DNA of 38,391 bases from a virus. The stretch is from IMG/VR virus record IMGVR_UViG_3300042331_000081, positions 1 through 38,391 of that record. One strand, written 5' to 3'. The translations under genes were made by a program, and so were the position numbers. The notes under the pieces are model-generated. The model saw only the letters and a list, made by a program, of their open reading frames with translations, searched no databases and was not told the origin of the DNA. This document shows positions 16,077-23,957 of this stretch, in pieces (the stretch's first letter is position 1; each line of letters begins with the position of its first letter).

Positions 16077-16137
16077 ATTTGGAAACCGTAAATGGTTCAA
16101 ATATCTTATGTAACGAAACAACCGCTCGAATGTTTCG
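16040..16137 (-). ncRNA. Candidate structured minus-strand small RNA
   Basis: On the minus strand a 7/8 promoter box (TTACTTTG, 16149 down to 16142) is followed five bases later by the hairpin CGAAACA-N10-TGTTTCG (16137-16114). About 40 bases further on is a terminator-like hairpin (ACCCCGAA with TTTTGGGGT) followed by seven T (16046-16040). The loop of the first hairpin contains CGAGCGG, and the loop of the second contains its exact complement CCGCTCG. The RNA would be about 97 nt, with a possible seven-pair loop-loop contact. No protein-coding frame of note is inside. Promoter, folds and complementarity are seen in the sequence; transcription is inferred. Confidence 0.45.
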
Positions 16138-16158
16138 CCTACAAAGTAAAACTAAATA

Positions 16159-16189
16159 TTTGAATTATAAAAACACTTTTGTAAATTTG
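16159..16189 (+). promoter_or_regulatory. Major capsid gene promoter
   Basis: TTTG (16159-16162), 19 bases, then TAAATTTG (16182-16189): full consensus. Transcription would begin near 16194, leaving a leader of about 80 nt before the capsid ATG at 16275. The element lies back to back with the putative minus-strand promoter at 16142-16149. Confidence 0.85.
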
Positions 16190-16274
16190 TAACGCTCAAA
16201 GACAAATTTTTTTTAGGCTTCAACCTTTGCCGCCTATTAAGTGCAAAAGGTATAATTCAAAACCTTTAAAAAAA

Positions 16275-17321
16275 ATGTCAATTTCTCGCATTTTATCAGA
16301 ATGCCCGAATGTGCAAATGAGCCTTTCGGAGCTTTTCATCGAGGTAGGTCAGCGCGAACAGCTACCTTTTCTCGAATTTCTTAATTCACCTGAAAACGTA
16401 AAATTAATTAAACAGGAAGTAGCGCCCGGTCGCGGTAAGCTAAAGACCGTTGAGGCTCGTTGGATACAGCGCCTACCCGAAACTGAAGTAGTAGAGGGCG
16501 GCGATATTCTAACTTGCACCGCGTCGAATACTTACGGCGATAGCACTACAACCTACACGCTAGAAACAACCGATACCTACCAAGCCGAACAATTAATCGT
16601 TGCTTCGGATATTGCGCGTCATTGTCAGGAAAACAGCCGTTACGTACTAGAAAGCGTAATGCGTTTAATGGACGTACTAGACCGCAAAGTAGCAAGCGCC
16701 GCAGCTACGCAAGCCGTTTCAGCTATCGGTGCATGGGGTACTGAAGTAAGCGGTTATTACACCGTTTCGGGTGATTGCTTACAGATTGCAACGCGTCAAA
16801 CAGGCGGGCAGGCTCTTAACGAATTTGCGTTAGCCGATATTTTACAAGCTACCCGTATGGCTAATTACCCAGCCGCGCCCGTTGCTTTCGGCGGTGCTGA
16901 AATGCAGCGCTACGCAAACGCGGTACAAGCTGGATGCTGCACGCAGTACGGTATAGACTTGTTAGCTATCGCACAGCAAAACGGCTTCGGGTTTTCTTAC
17001 GACGCTCGTTTAGCTTCGGCTTTAGGCTCACAGCTTAAAAACCTAGTAACGACCGCAGGCGCTATGCAATGGCTATCGTTTAACATGGCAGAATGGAACG
17101 CAGGCGTTACGCCCGTAGCTGGCAGCAATTACACTAAAACGATTGCCTTTACGCCAGCGGGATTACCAGTTGACCTAACCATGAAAGACGATTGCGGTTC
17201 TTTGTCTATCGTAATTACTCACACAGGCAAATTAGTTACTTTGCCTACTGATATTTACGAAGCAAGCGACAAATACGCAGGCGTTAACTATGTTAACTGC
17301 GTTTCTATCGTAAACCCGTAA
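16275..17321 (+). CDS. Major capsid protein
   Basis: The protein has 348 residues in a single-gene unit with a consensus promoter, a long leader and its own terminator, as expected for the most abundant virion protein. It begins MSISRILSECPNVQMSLSEL and contains a mix of long helices (RYVLESVMRLMDVLDRKVAS) and beta strands. The HK97-fold assignment is inferred from size, location downstream of the scaffold and the strong expression signals. The ATG at 16275 follows an A-rich stretch (CCTTTAAAAAAA). An in-frame ATG at 16227 would add a basic segment unlike the mature protein and is less likely. Confidence 0.85.
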   Translation: MSISRILSECPNVQMSLSELFIEVGQREQLPFLEFLNSPENVKLIKQEVAPGRGKLKTVEARWIQRLPETEVVEGGDILTCTASNTYGDSTTTYTLETTDTYQAEQLIVASDIARHCQENSRYVLESVMRLMDVLDRKVASAAATQAVSAIGAWGTEVSGYYTVSGDCLQIATRQTGGQALNEFALADILQATRMANYPAAPVAFGGAEMQRYANAVQAGCCTQYGIDLLAIAQQNGFGFSYDARLASALGSQLKNLVTTAGAMQWLSFNMAEWNAGVTPVAGSNYTKTIAFTPAGLPVDLTMKDDCGSLSIVITHTGKLVTLPTDIYEASDKYAGVNYVNCVSIVNP

Positions 17322-17345
17322 GCGTTTGATTTAACGACAAAAAAG

Positions 17346-17370
17346 AGGGGGCGTAATAGCTCCCTTTTTT
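17346..17370 (+). terminator. Terminator after the capsid gene
   Basis: AGGGGGC and GCTCCCT form a seven-pair stem with one G-U around GTAATA, followed by TTTTTT. The next promoter box begins four bases later. Confidence 0.8.
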
Positions 17371-17373
17371 ATT

Positions 17374-17381
17374 TATATTTG
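17374..17381 (+). promoter_or_regulatory. Promoter -7 box, leaderless start at 17387
   Basis: TATATTTG lies five bases before the ATG at 17387. No -33 TTTG is visible at the usual distance because the terminator stem occupies that space. The junction TTTGTACC-N-ATG is nearly identical to the one at 14174-14185. Confidence 0.65.
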
Positions 17382-17386
17382 TACCT

Positions 17387-18415
17387 ATGTGTTACGAAAA
17401 CTTATTAGGCTTACGCGATTGTAACGTACCCGAACCTACGACGGGGCTATACATCGACGAACTCGGTATTAATAACACCTTTTTAGGGCAATTAATAACC
17501 GACCAATATAACAACGGCGTAGAATTATTTGAGGATAAACGCGCCTTTGCATGGAAGAAATTAAGCTCCGATATGCTTACGCGGTTAAGCCCTTTAATGA
17601 AGTCCGATACGATTATAGAAAGCAAGCGAATAGGTCAAGTAGTAACCGACTATAATAATATAGAAACGGCGTTAGGCGCTGGCAAATACGGCGGTATAAG
17701 GGTTAAAATAGACCCTAACACGTTAAGCTATTTAACGCTATTTATAAGTGATATAACATTAGCTATTGATAGCGCTAATACTAACGTACCGATTTTAGTT
17801 TTCGATATGACTACCTTGCAGCTAATAGATACCATTACTTACACGGCTGGGGGTATAGAGTATTATTTTGGTAAGGAGTATTTCGCGAAGCGCCGCAAAT
17901 TAGATTTAGCTTTTGTTTATGAAAGCACTATGAACACTGTTAAATTTATAACAAAGAAAGGCGCGTGTTATGATTGCGGCGGTAAAATACGCGAGGCTCA
18001 TATTTGCCCGTTTGTAAACGCGATAGGCATAAACCTAACGACCGACGGTGTAAGCGTGTTAAGTAGCTCAACAAGTAAATACACTACGGGCATGAGCTTA
18101 AATTATAGCGTAAACTGCGACCGTCAGGGGTGGCTTTGCTCGGTAGGTAATCAAATGTCTTTAGCCCTTGCATACGCTACGGCGGTTGAGATTTACAACT
18201 ACGCCTTAACCGTTAGCCCGAACCAGCGCGTAAATACAAGCGTATATGTTAATAAGGGAGTTAAGAATTACGACGGTATTATAACGGCTCGCGATATTGC
18301 AGCCGAACAATATAACGCCGAACTAACAGCGCTTTTACAGGGTATAAGATTGCCCGATGATAACCATTGCTTCGACTGCCGCAAAAACATTAAATACGTA
18401 ACCGCTTTGCCGTGA
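17387..18415 (+). CDS. Virion structural protein, probable head-tail connector region
   Basis: The protein has 342 residues and follows the capsid gene. The first 200 residues are mixed alpha/beta with a CYDCGGK motif at the end. The second half is rich in Ser/Thr and Asn (GMSLNYSVNCDRQGWLC) and closes with HCFDCRKN. The cysteine pairs may bind zinc. It ends in CCGTGA, whose GTG is the start of the next gene. Position suggests a connector or other head-completion component; no specific family is recognised. Confidence 0.55.
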   Translation: MCYENLLGLRDCNVPEPTTGLYIDELGINNTFLGQLITDQYNNGVELFEDKRAFAWKKLSSDMLTRLSPLMKSDTIIESKRIGQVVTDYNNIETALGAGKYGGIRVKIDPNTLSYLTLFISDITLAIDSANTNVPILVFDMTTLQLIDTITYTAGGIEYYFGKEYFAKRRKLDLAFVYESTMNTVKFITKKGACYDCGGKIREAHICPFVNAIGINLTTDGVSVLSSSTSKYTTGMSLNYSVNCDRQGWLCSVGNQMSLALAYATAVEIYNYALTVSPNQRVNTSVYVNKGVKNYDGIITARDIAAEQYNAELTALLQGIRLPDDNHCFDCRKNIKYVTALP

Positions 18416-18918
18416 GTAGCGACGAGTTTAAACTACGTACTGATGCGCTAATAGCCGAATGGAATAGCGATTTTGCACCGCTTTATTTAGCGGTAACCGA
18501 GCTACGGCGTTTAATGTATAAACGAATATTCGAGAAAAGCGGCGGTAACTTAAACTCGGCTGGTCAACAAATACCTATACCCGCTAGAAAAAGCGCAAGT
18601 TATAATACACCATATTCACCGGGCTACGCTAAAAAGAAAGAACGCCGCCCTATACCATTAGAGCTTACGGGCTATTTACGCCGTAACTTTCTAAACGAAC
18701 CATTGCAGGGCAAAGGGTTAGAATGTGCAATAGTGTTAGACGATAAAGAGGCGGCTAAAGCGCGAGGCTTACAGTTTGGTAATTCAATTAACCCGCGCTA
18801 TAAAACATTTGGCGGTTACGGCTTTATTTTCGTGCCGACCGAAGAAGAGGAAAAGGAATTTTTAGAGCAGCACACGCAGCTATTAATTAACGGAATTAAC
18901 GAATATTTGGGAACATGA
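18412..18918 (+). CDS. Neck / tail-completion protein (HK97 gp10-like)
   Basis: The protein has 168 residues and a GTG start that overlaps the upstream stop (GTGA). The features fit HK97 gp10-like or virion-morphogenesis proteins: N-terminal helices, a central basic loop (PIPARKSASYNTPYSPGY), the ELTGYLRRNF motif and a helical C-terminus (EEKEFLEQHTQLLINGINEY). These link the connector to the tail. It overlaps the following gene by four bases. Confidence 0.65.
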   Translation: MSSDEFKLRTDALIAEWNSDFAPLYLAVTELRRLMYKRIFEKSGGNLNSAGQQIPIPARKSASYNTPYSPGYAKKKERRPIPLELTGYLRRNFLNEPLQGKGLECAIVLDDKEAAKARGLQFGNSINPRYKTFGGYGFIFVPTEEEEKEFLEQHTQLLINGINEYLGT

Positions 18919-21473
18919 TTTTAAAAACCATTATAGACCGCTTAAACCAACGCATAGAGGTTAGTAATATATTCGACCGTCTTTATGGCTTATGCGAGCT
19001 TACAGGCGATAACGGCTGGGTAAATTATATCGGTAACGGCGAAGCTATACCCGTAACAAACTACGATGCAAAGGTAGGTACTTTATTTTGGGCGCGTCGC
19101 GGTAAGGTTAATATTTCGAAAATTGATAGCCTACGCGTTAGCGGGTGTAAGCAAATGTACTCGACTAAATTTAATTTGAGTGCGTTTGCCGTAGTTAAAA
19201 AAAATCATGTACCCTGCGACGGCGAAGACGCCGCCGACTGGATAGCCTCGCGCATTTATAAGCTAGTAAGCGGGCGCGACTATGGTTTTAAAGAGGTTAT
19301 AGACGTTGTTAGTTACGAGGTTATACCCGTAGGCTATACGGTGGGCGATAAGACCCTACCCGAAAATTTACATTATGCGACCGTTGTAATTGAATTGCTT
19401 GTAGAAATTGTAAGCGGTTCGGAAGATACGTGTTACGATATTTGCGACACGGGAGATATACCCCTACCGCCCGACTTTTTACCGTGTAACCCTTGCTTAA
19501 CCGAGGTAGCCGTAGACGGGGTAACGATAGGCGGGAACGGTACTGAAGCAGACCCGCTATACGCGATAGGCGGCGGCGGTGGCGGCTCGTTAATTGTTAA
19601 AGACGAGGGTACGAATGTAAGCACCAATACAACTACATTAAATTTTACAGGCGACGGCGTAACGGCTTCGCTCACTTCGCCGGGTGTCGTAGAAGTAAAC
19701 ATACCAAGCGGGGGCGGTGGCGGTGTAACAGCCGTAACGGGTAGCGCTCCGATAGCGTCGAGCGGTGGGGCAACGCCCGATATAAGTATAACACAGGCTA
19801 CAACGGTAAGCGACGGTTATTTAAGCGCTACCGATTTTAATACCTTTAGCGGCAAACAGGATGCGTTAACGGCGGGCACGGGTATAGACTTAACGGGTAA
19901 CGTAGTAACCAATACCGCGCCCGACCAAACCGTAACTATAACGGGCGGTACTGATATAAGCGTAACGGGTACTTATCCGAGCTTTACAATAGATAGCACC
20001 GCCGCGACGGGTATGCAAGGCGGTCAAGCAACGGGGACTGACACCTACGCCGTAAGTATTCCGGGTGTTACGGGCTACAACCTAAACGACGCCTACGCGA
20101 TAGGATTTACAAACGCCAATACGGGCGCTTCTACCCTTAATATAAACGGGCTAGGGGCGGTTAACATAGCAAAGAATAACACCGTGCCAATTATAGGCGG
20201 CGATATTGCAGCTAATCAACAATTCATTGCAATATACGACGGGACTAACTTTCAGATTTTAGGCGTTGCGCCTAATCAAATGTTCGCCTATGTAACGAAC
20301 GCAGATAGCGTTACCATTAACCGCGGGCAACCCGTTTACGCGTTCGGAGCTACGGGCGACCGCATGACGGTTAAGCTGGCTAATAATACTAGCGAGGCTA
20401 CTTCGTCTAAAACAATAGGGTTAGTATTCAGCACCTCGATAGCTCCAAACCAAAAGGGCTATATAATTACACAGGGAGTTATAGACGGTATAAATACCAA
20501 CGCTTACAGCTCGGGCGACACGCTTTACGTCGGAAACAGCGCGGGGGCGTTAACTAACACCATGCCATTAGCGCCTAACCATTTAACGCGTATCGGTATA
20601 GTCGAAAGGGCTAACGCGGGTAACGGGCAAATCTATGTATTTGTACAAAATGGTTTTCAATTAGACGAACTTTCGGACGTCGATATAACAACGACCCCCC
20701 TAGCTAATAATCAATTTTTAGTTTATACTACGGGCGTAAATAACCTTTGGAAAAACCGAACGCTAGGTAACGTTTTAGGCGGCACGACTTCGCAATATTT
20801 ACGCGGCGACGGTAGTTTAAATACGTTCCCTACTATACCCGCGCAATTCAACCCGAGCGCGGGAACGGGTATAAATATTTCGGGTAGCTACCCAAATCAA
20901 ACATTTACTAATACAGCGCCCGACCAGACTGTTAGCCTAACGGCGGGTAGCGGCATCGCGGTAAGCGGTACGTATCCGAGCTTTACTATTTCGAACACAA
21001 GCGCCGCACCTACGATTTATAAAAGCACTACCGACGGCACTGCAATTACTAATATAGCAACCGAGCAAATTAGCGCAAGCCAATTAATACCTGCTAATAC
21101 ATTTACGGTAGGCGATATAATACGTATAAGCTGGCGAACTCGAAAAACGGGTACGGCGTCAGGTTCTACGTTTAAGCTATATATCAATACTTCGGCTTCA
21201 TTGGTAGGTGCAACGCAATTAGGTTTATTAAGTATTGCAGGCTCTACAAATTTAACTAATCAGATGCAGCGTACTTTAGCCATTAAATCGGCTACTAATA
21301 CCGAGGCATTTTCAAACGTTAATGCAAGTATAGATTTTTCATTTACGACACCCGCCGTAATTACGGCTAACGTAAATTGGGCTGTTGACCAATACATTAT
21401 ATTTATGTGCCAGCTTCAAACCGCTACGGCTGATACTGTACGCACATCATTCTATTTAATCGAGAAAGCATGA
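18915..21473 (+). CDS. Fibre-like protein with an N-terminal tail-completion-type domain
   Basis: The protein has 852 residues and a composite look. Residues 1-190 are globular and mixed alpha/beta (DRLNQRIEVSNIFDRLYGLC, then ISKIDSLRVSGCKQMYST), like a small tail-terminator or completion protein. Two glycine runs follow near residues 218 and 267. The remainder is Thr/Ser/Gly-rich and fibre-like. A repeat of about 30 residues occurs twice (TNTAPDQTV to GTYPSFTI, near 331-361 and 664-694). The C-terminal 150 residues look like a beta-sandwich tip. It may mediate host binding. The N-terminal identity is inferred from its place after the gp10-like gene. Confidence 0.65.
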   Translation: MILKTIIDRLNQRIEVSNIFDRLYGLCELTGDNGWVNYIGNGEAIPVTNYDAKVGTLFWARRGKVNISKIDSLRVSGCKQMYSTKFNLSAFAVVKKNHVPCDGEDAADWIASRIYKLVSGRDYGFKEVIDVVSYEVIPVGYTVGDKTLPENLHYATVVIELLVEIVSGSEDTCYDICDTGDIPLPPDFLPCNPCLTEVAVDGVTIGGNGTEADPLYAIGGGGGGSLIVKDEGTNVSTNTTTLNFTGDGVTASLTSPGVVEVNIPSGGGGGVTAVTGSAPIASSGGATPDISITQATTVSDGYLSATDFNTFSGKQDALTAGTGIDLTGNVVTNTAPDQTVTITGGTDISVTGTYPSFTIDSTAATGMQGGQATGTDTYAVSIPGVTGYNLNDAYAIGFTNANTGASTLNINGLGAVNIAKNNTVPIIGGDIAANQQFIAIYDGTNFQILGVAPNQMFAYVTNADSVTINRGQPVYAFGATGDRMTVKLANNTSEATSSKTIGLVFSTSIAPNQKGYIITQGVIDGINTNAYSSGDTLYVGNSAGALTNTMPLAPNHLTRIGIVERANAGNGQIYVFVQNGFQLDELSDVDITTTPLANNQFLVYTTGVNNLWKNRTLGNVLGGTTSQYLRGDGSLNTFPTIPAQFNPSAGTGINISGSYPNQTFTNTAPDQTVSLTAGSGIAVSGTYPSFTISNTSAAPTIYKSTTDGTAITNIATEQISASQLIPANTFTVGDIIRISWRTRKTGTASGSTFKLYINTSASLVGATQLGLLSIAGSTNLTNQMQRTLAIKSATNTEAFSNVNASIDFSFTTPAVITANVNWAVDQYIIFMCQLQTATADTVRTSFYLIEKA

Positions 21474-21697
21474 CAAATATTAACATAACAGCGCAAGCCG
21501 CTACATTTTACAGCAACGTAAGTCAAGCAGATATTACGGCTAATTTATTCTACCCTAAATGGGAGCGTAACGACGAAAATTCATTTAGCCTATACACCGA
21601 GCAAGGTATATTTAATATAACTGTTTTAGATTATACATTGAACGGTAATAAATATAACACCTCGGACGCTGCTATAAGCTATTTAATTTCTTTGTAA
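21470..21697 (+). CDS. Small protein following the fibre
   Basis: The protein has 75 residues and its ATG overlaps the fibre stop (ATGA). It has mixed, mostly beta-prone sequence (NITVLDYTLNGNKYN) with no cysteine or enzymatic motif. Coupled translation suggests it accompanies the fibre, perhaps as a chaperone or tip component, but this is inferred from position alone. A -7-type box (TAAATTTG, 21695-21702) lies at its end and would serve the next gene. Confidence 0.6.
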   Translation: MTNINITAQAATFYSNVSQADITANLFYPKWERNDENSFSLYTEQGIFNITVLDYTLNGNKYNTSDAAISYLISL

Positions 21698-21716
21698 ATT
21701 TGTAAAAATCAAAATT

Positions 21717-22214
21717 ATGGCAGGCGTTAAAGTAACCGATTTAACTACAACTACGACGGCGGCGGTAGACGATATATTATACATCGTAGATACCAGCTCA
21801 AATACTTCGAAGCAAATAGAGGTACAGAATATTTATTCAGGTATGCCGCAATTCGAAAGCGGTACGTTTACGCCTACCATAACTAATGAAACTTATGGTG
21901 AAGTCGTGACACCTTTAGCTGCATATTACAGCCGCGTTAACGACGTAGTTAATTGTACATTTTTTTTAGATGTAGCTTTAGACACAGGACAAACCGAGGC
22001 TACTTTTGAATTAAGCCTACCCGTTGCTACAAACTTTAGCAATTCAAAAGATTTAGTAGGTATTATATCACATAATGCAGACTATACCGAATTAGTAAGC
22101 TGGGATTTATCGGCTAACGTAGCTAATAATACAGCTTCTATAAATTTAAATTCGGTAACAACTGCATACGGATACCAATATATTTACATCACAGTTCAAT
22201 ATTTAGTATTGTAA
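21717..22214 (+). CDS. Fibre- or tip-type virion protein
   Basis: The protein has 165 residues. Its start (MAGVKVTDLTTTTTAAVDDI, then LYIVDTSSNTSKQI) resembles the conserved N-terminal segment of many phage fibres, where a short beta motif attaches the protein to the tail. The rest is beta-rich (FTPTITNETYGE, FELSLPVATNFS) and ends in an aromatic-rich YIYITVQYLVL. Its own -7 box (TAAATTTG, 21695-21702) lies 14 bases before the ATG. It sits between the main fibre and the lysin. Confidence 0.65.
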   Translation: MAGVKVTDLTTTTTAAVDDILYIVDTSSNTSKQIEVQNIYSGMPQFESGTFTPTITNETYGEVVTPLAAYYSRVNDVVNCTFFLDVALDTGQTEATFELSLPVATNFSNSKDLVGIISHNADYTELVSWDLSANVANNTASINLNSVTTAYGYQYIYITVQYLVL

Positions 22215-22216
22215 TC

Positions 22217-22675
22217 ATGCGCTCTACATCGGCTCAGGGTTTAGCAATTATTAAGAAACATGAGGGTTTACGCCTTGCTGCGTATCTTTGCCCTGCGGGT
22301 GTACCAACGATAGGCTACGGCTCGACGCGTTACCCTAACGGCAAAAAAATAATATTAGGCGAAAAGCTATCGAACGAAAGCGAGGCTACATCGTTGCTTT
22401 TAGCTACGTTAGAACCTTTTGAAGCCGCAATAAATAAACACCTACCGAACCTTAACCAATGCCAATTTGACGCGCTTGTATCATTTATGTATAACGTAGG
22501 TACGGGCGCGTTTATTAAAAGCACCTTGCTAAAAAAGGCAAAGGCAAACCCAGCTGACCCGAGCATATTAGACGAGTTTCAAAAATGGGTACGCGGTGGC
22601 GGTAAGGTATTACCCGGCTTGGTTACGCGGCGTAAAGAGGAAGCAAAGTTATATTTTTCACTTTGTAACATTTAG
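22217..22675 (+). CDS. Endolysin, GH24 lysozyme (T4-type muramidase)
   Basis: The protein has 152 residues and is a complete GH24 domain without a cell-wall-binding module or signal peptide. The catalytic region reads KHEGLRLAAY (Glu16), followed by GVPTIGYGS with the usual G-Y-G. FDALVSFMYNVGTGAF and the C-terminal FQKWVRGGGKVLPGLVTRRK match the family closely. It hydrolyses the glycan of peptidoglycan in the periplasm, so it needs the holin to get across the inner membrane. It starts two bases after the preceding stop and heads the lysis region. Confidence 0.93.
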   Translation: MRSTSAQGLAIIKKHEGLRLAAYLCPAGVPTIGYGSTRYPNGKKIILGEKLSNESEATSLLLATLEPFEAAINKHLPNLNQCQFDALVSFMYNVGTGAFIKSTLLKKAKANPADPSILDEFQKWVRGGGKVLPGLVTRRKEEAKLYFSLCNI

Positions 22676-22722
22676 CCCAAAACTATTTAAACACCGCGCT
22701 GCGGCTTACGTTTAACAAGGGT

Positions 22723-22929
22723 ATGAAGCGTAAACCTACTAAAGTACGAAAGGCGGTCGATATAGTTCTAAAATACTGGCGCGGCACGGTAGGCTCGTTA
22801 GTAGTTTTAGTATCTATATTCCTTTTGATTTTTAAAAAAATAGAAGCCGAAACGTTAGCGGCTATAATCGCGGCGTTAATCGCGGCGGGCTACATACCTA
22901 AAGCTAAAGACGATGGAAATAGCGATTAA
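22723..22929 (+). CDS. Putative holin
   Basis: The protein has 68 residues. After a basic N-terminus (MKRKPTKVRK) comes a membrane segment near residues 23-38 (TVGSLVVLVSIFLLIF) and a second hydrophobic, Ala-rich helix near 43-57 (TLAAIIAALIAAGYI). The tail is charged. Size, topology and position directly after the endolysin fit a small holin that opens the inner membrane. No family-specific motif is visible. Confidence 0.7.
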   Translation: MKRKPTKVRKAVDIVLKYWRGTVGSLVVLVSIFLLIFKKIEAETLAAIIAALIAAGYIPKAKDDGNSD

Positions 22930-23356
22930 AGATACTACGATATGCTTCGCGCCCGGTCATTGCCCTAATCACCCGAATAAGGTTATTAAAACCGCGCCTA
23001 AAACTTTACCTCAAATTATAATAGCGCATGATACAGTAGCGGCTCAACTTGACACGGCTATAATAGCGCAAGTAACCGATACATTACACGTAGAAGCCCC
23101 GCAGCCCGTTAAAATTAAAATGCCTGTTTTTGATACTTTAAAGCCCGTTAGCGTATCTTTGTTAAACCAATCAACGTACACACCCGTTATAACTCAAAGC
23201 GTAAGAAAAGCGCCCGAAATTGAAAAGCCTATGAATATTGATTTACTATGCAATAGCGTTGTTTTTGGCTTTGCCCTTTATTTAACGGCTAATTACGTTT
23301 CAACCTGCGGCGCTGCGTGGCGTGGTATGTTTAAAGAGCTTCGTAATTTGGTTTAA
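22913..23356 (+). CDS. Membrane protein of the lysis region
   Basis: The protein has 147 residues and starts 17 bases before the holin stop. Most of it is Pro/Thr/Val-rich and extended (EAPQPVKIKMPVFDTLKPVS), followed by a single membrane segment near residues 113-130 (NSVVFGFALYLTANYVST) and a short basic tail. An accessory lysis protein such as a spanin-like component is possible. I see no lipobox, so this is a guess from location. Function unknown. Confidence 0.6.
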   Translation: MEIAIKDTTICFAPGHCPNHPNKVIKTAPKTLPQIIIAHDTVAAQLDTAIIAQVTDTLHVEAPQPVKIKMPVFDTLKPVSVSLLNQSTYTPVITQSVRKAPEIEKPMNIDLLCNSVVFGFALYLTANYVSTCGAAWRGMFKELRNLV

Positions 23357-23375
23357 ACTTTTAGTACAATACCCT

Positions 23376-23383
23376 TATATTTG
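23376..23383 (+). promoter_or_regulatory. Promoter -7 box before the PAS-DHp gene
   Basis: TATATTTG lies seven bases before the ATG at 23391, so the mRNA would be leaderless or nearly so. The nearest TTTG (23347-23350) is 25 bases upstream, longer than usual. Confidence 0.55.
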
Positions 23384-23390
23384 TGGGGTA

Positions 23391-23957
23391 ATGTCTACTG
23401 TTTATATTTTAGAAAATTCGTTAGACCTCTTTTACGTCGTTACCGATAGCGACGGCGGCATTATATCGAGCAACGAATTATTTAAGGCTTATAGCAGCCA
23501 TATTAAGCCGAAAAACATTATAGATATAGTAAGTAACGAGGGTGACCGCGAAACGCTCATAAACGCCGTTAAAAAGGCAAAAGAGCGCACGCCCGAACCT
23601 ATGCGGGTATATGCTGCGACGAAGCAGAAAAATAATAGCGAGCGGTTTAACGTTTGGAATATTTATTCTATAATGGGCGCTATTCATTTTATCGGGTTTC
23701 AGCTTATTGACGTAACCAGCATAACGGCTCACGAATACGAGCGGCAAAGGGTATTGTTAGAAGAATTTAGATTTATGCTATCGCACGAATTACGCCAGCC
23801 GCTAACGTCGGTTAGTGGTTTGGTTCGGCTGTTAAATAACAATACTACACCGAGCGACACCGAAAAAAGCGATTTGTTGAAAATGCTAAATGAAAGTGTG
23901 CTAAATTTGGACGAAGCTGTTAAGGCTTTAGTTAAAAAAGCAACGCGGCAATTATGA
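23391..23957 (+). CDS. PAS domain plus histidine-kinase DHp domain, no ATPase domain
   Basis: The protein has 188 residues. Residues 1-115 look like a PAS sensor domain (LFYVVTDSDGGIISSNELF, then GFQLIDVTSITAHE). Residues 116-180 match the histidine kinase dimerisation and phosphoacceptor helices, including the H-box FMLSHELRQPLTSVSGL with the phosphoacceptor at His132. The gene stops where an HATPase domain would begin, so it cannot phosphorylate itself. It could be phosphorylated by, form mixed dimers with, or titrate a host two-component system. The ATG at 23391 is set by the promoter; longer in-frame starts lie before it. It overlaps the next small gene (ATGA). Confidence 0.8.
   Translation: MSTVYILENSLDLFYVVTDSDGGIISSNELFKAYSSHIKPKNIIDIVSNEGDRETLINAVKKAKERTPEPMRVYAATKQKNNSERFNVWNIYSIMGAIHFIGFQLIDVTSITAHEYERQRVLLEEFRFMLSHELRQPLTSVSGLVRLLNNNTTPSDTEKSDLLKMLNESVLNLDEAVKALVKKATRQL

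Larger units (their letters stand above)
15627..16158. other. Structured intergenic region before the capsid gene
   Basis: This is the largest stretch without a + strand gene. It holds the minus-strand basic ORF, an 11-pair imperfect inverted repeat (15798-15808 with 15830-15840), an AGGGGGT (15783-15789) that can pair with either copy of a tandem ACCCCCT (15808-15821), a CCCGT/ACGGG hairpin (16011-16031) and a candidate minus-strand RNA (16040-16137). Besides transcription control, an origin or a packaging site could be placed here, but nothing identifies one. Confidence 0.6.

Noticed and set aside
16227-16274. Upstream start of the capsid protein at 16227
   Set aside because: The extra 16 residues are basic and unlike the following sequence, and the ATG at 16275 has the A-rich upstream context seen at other starts here.
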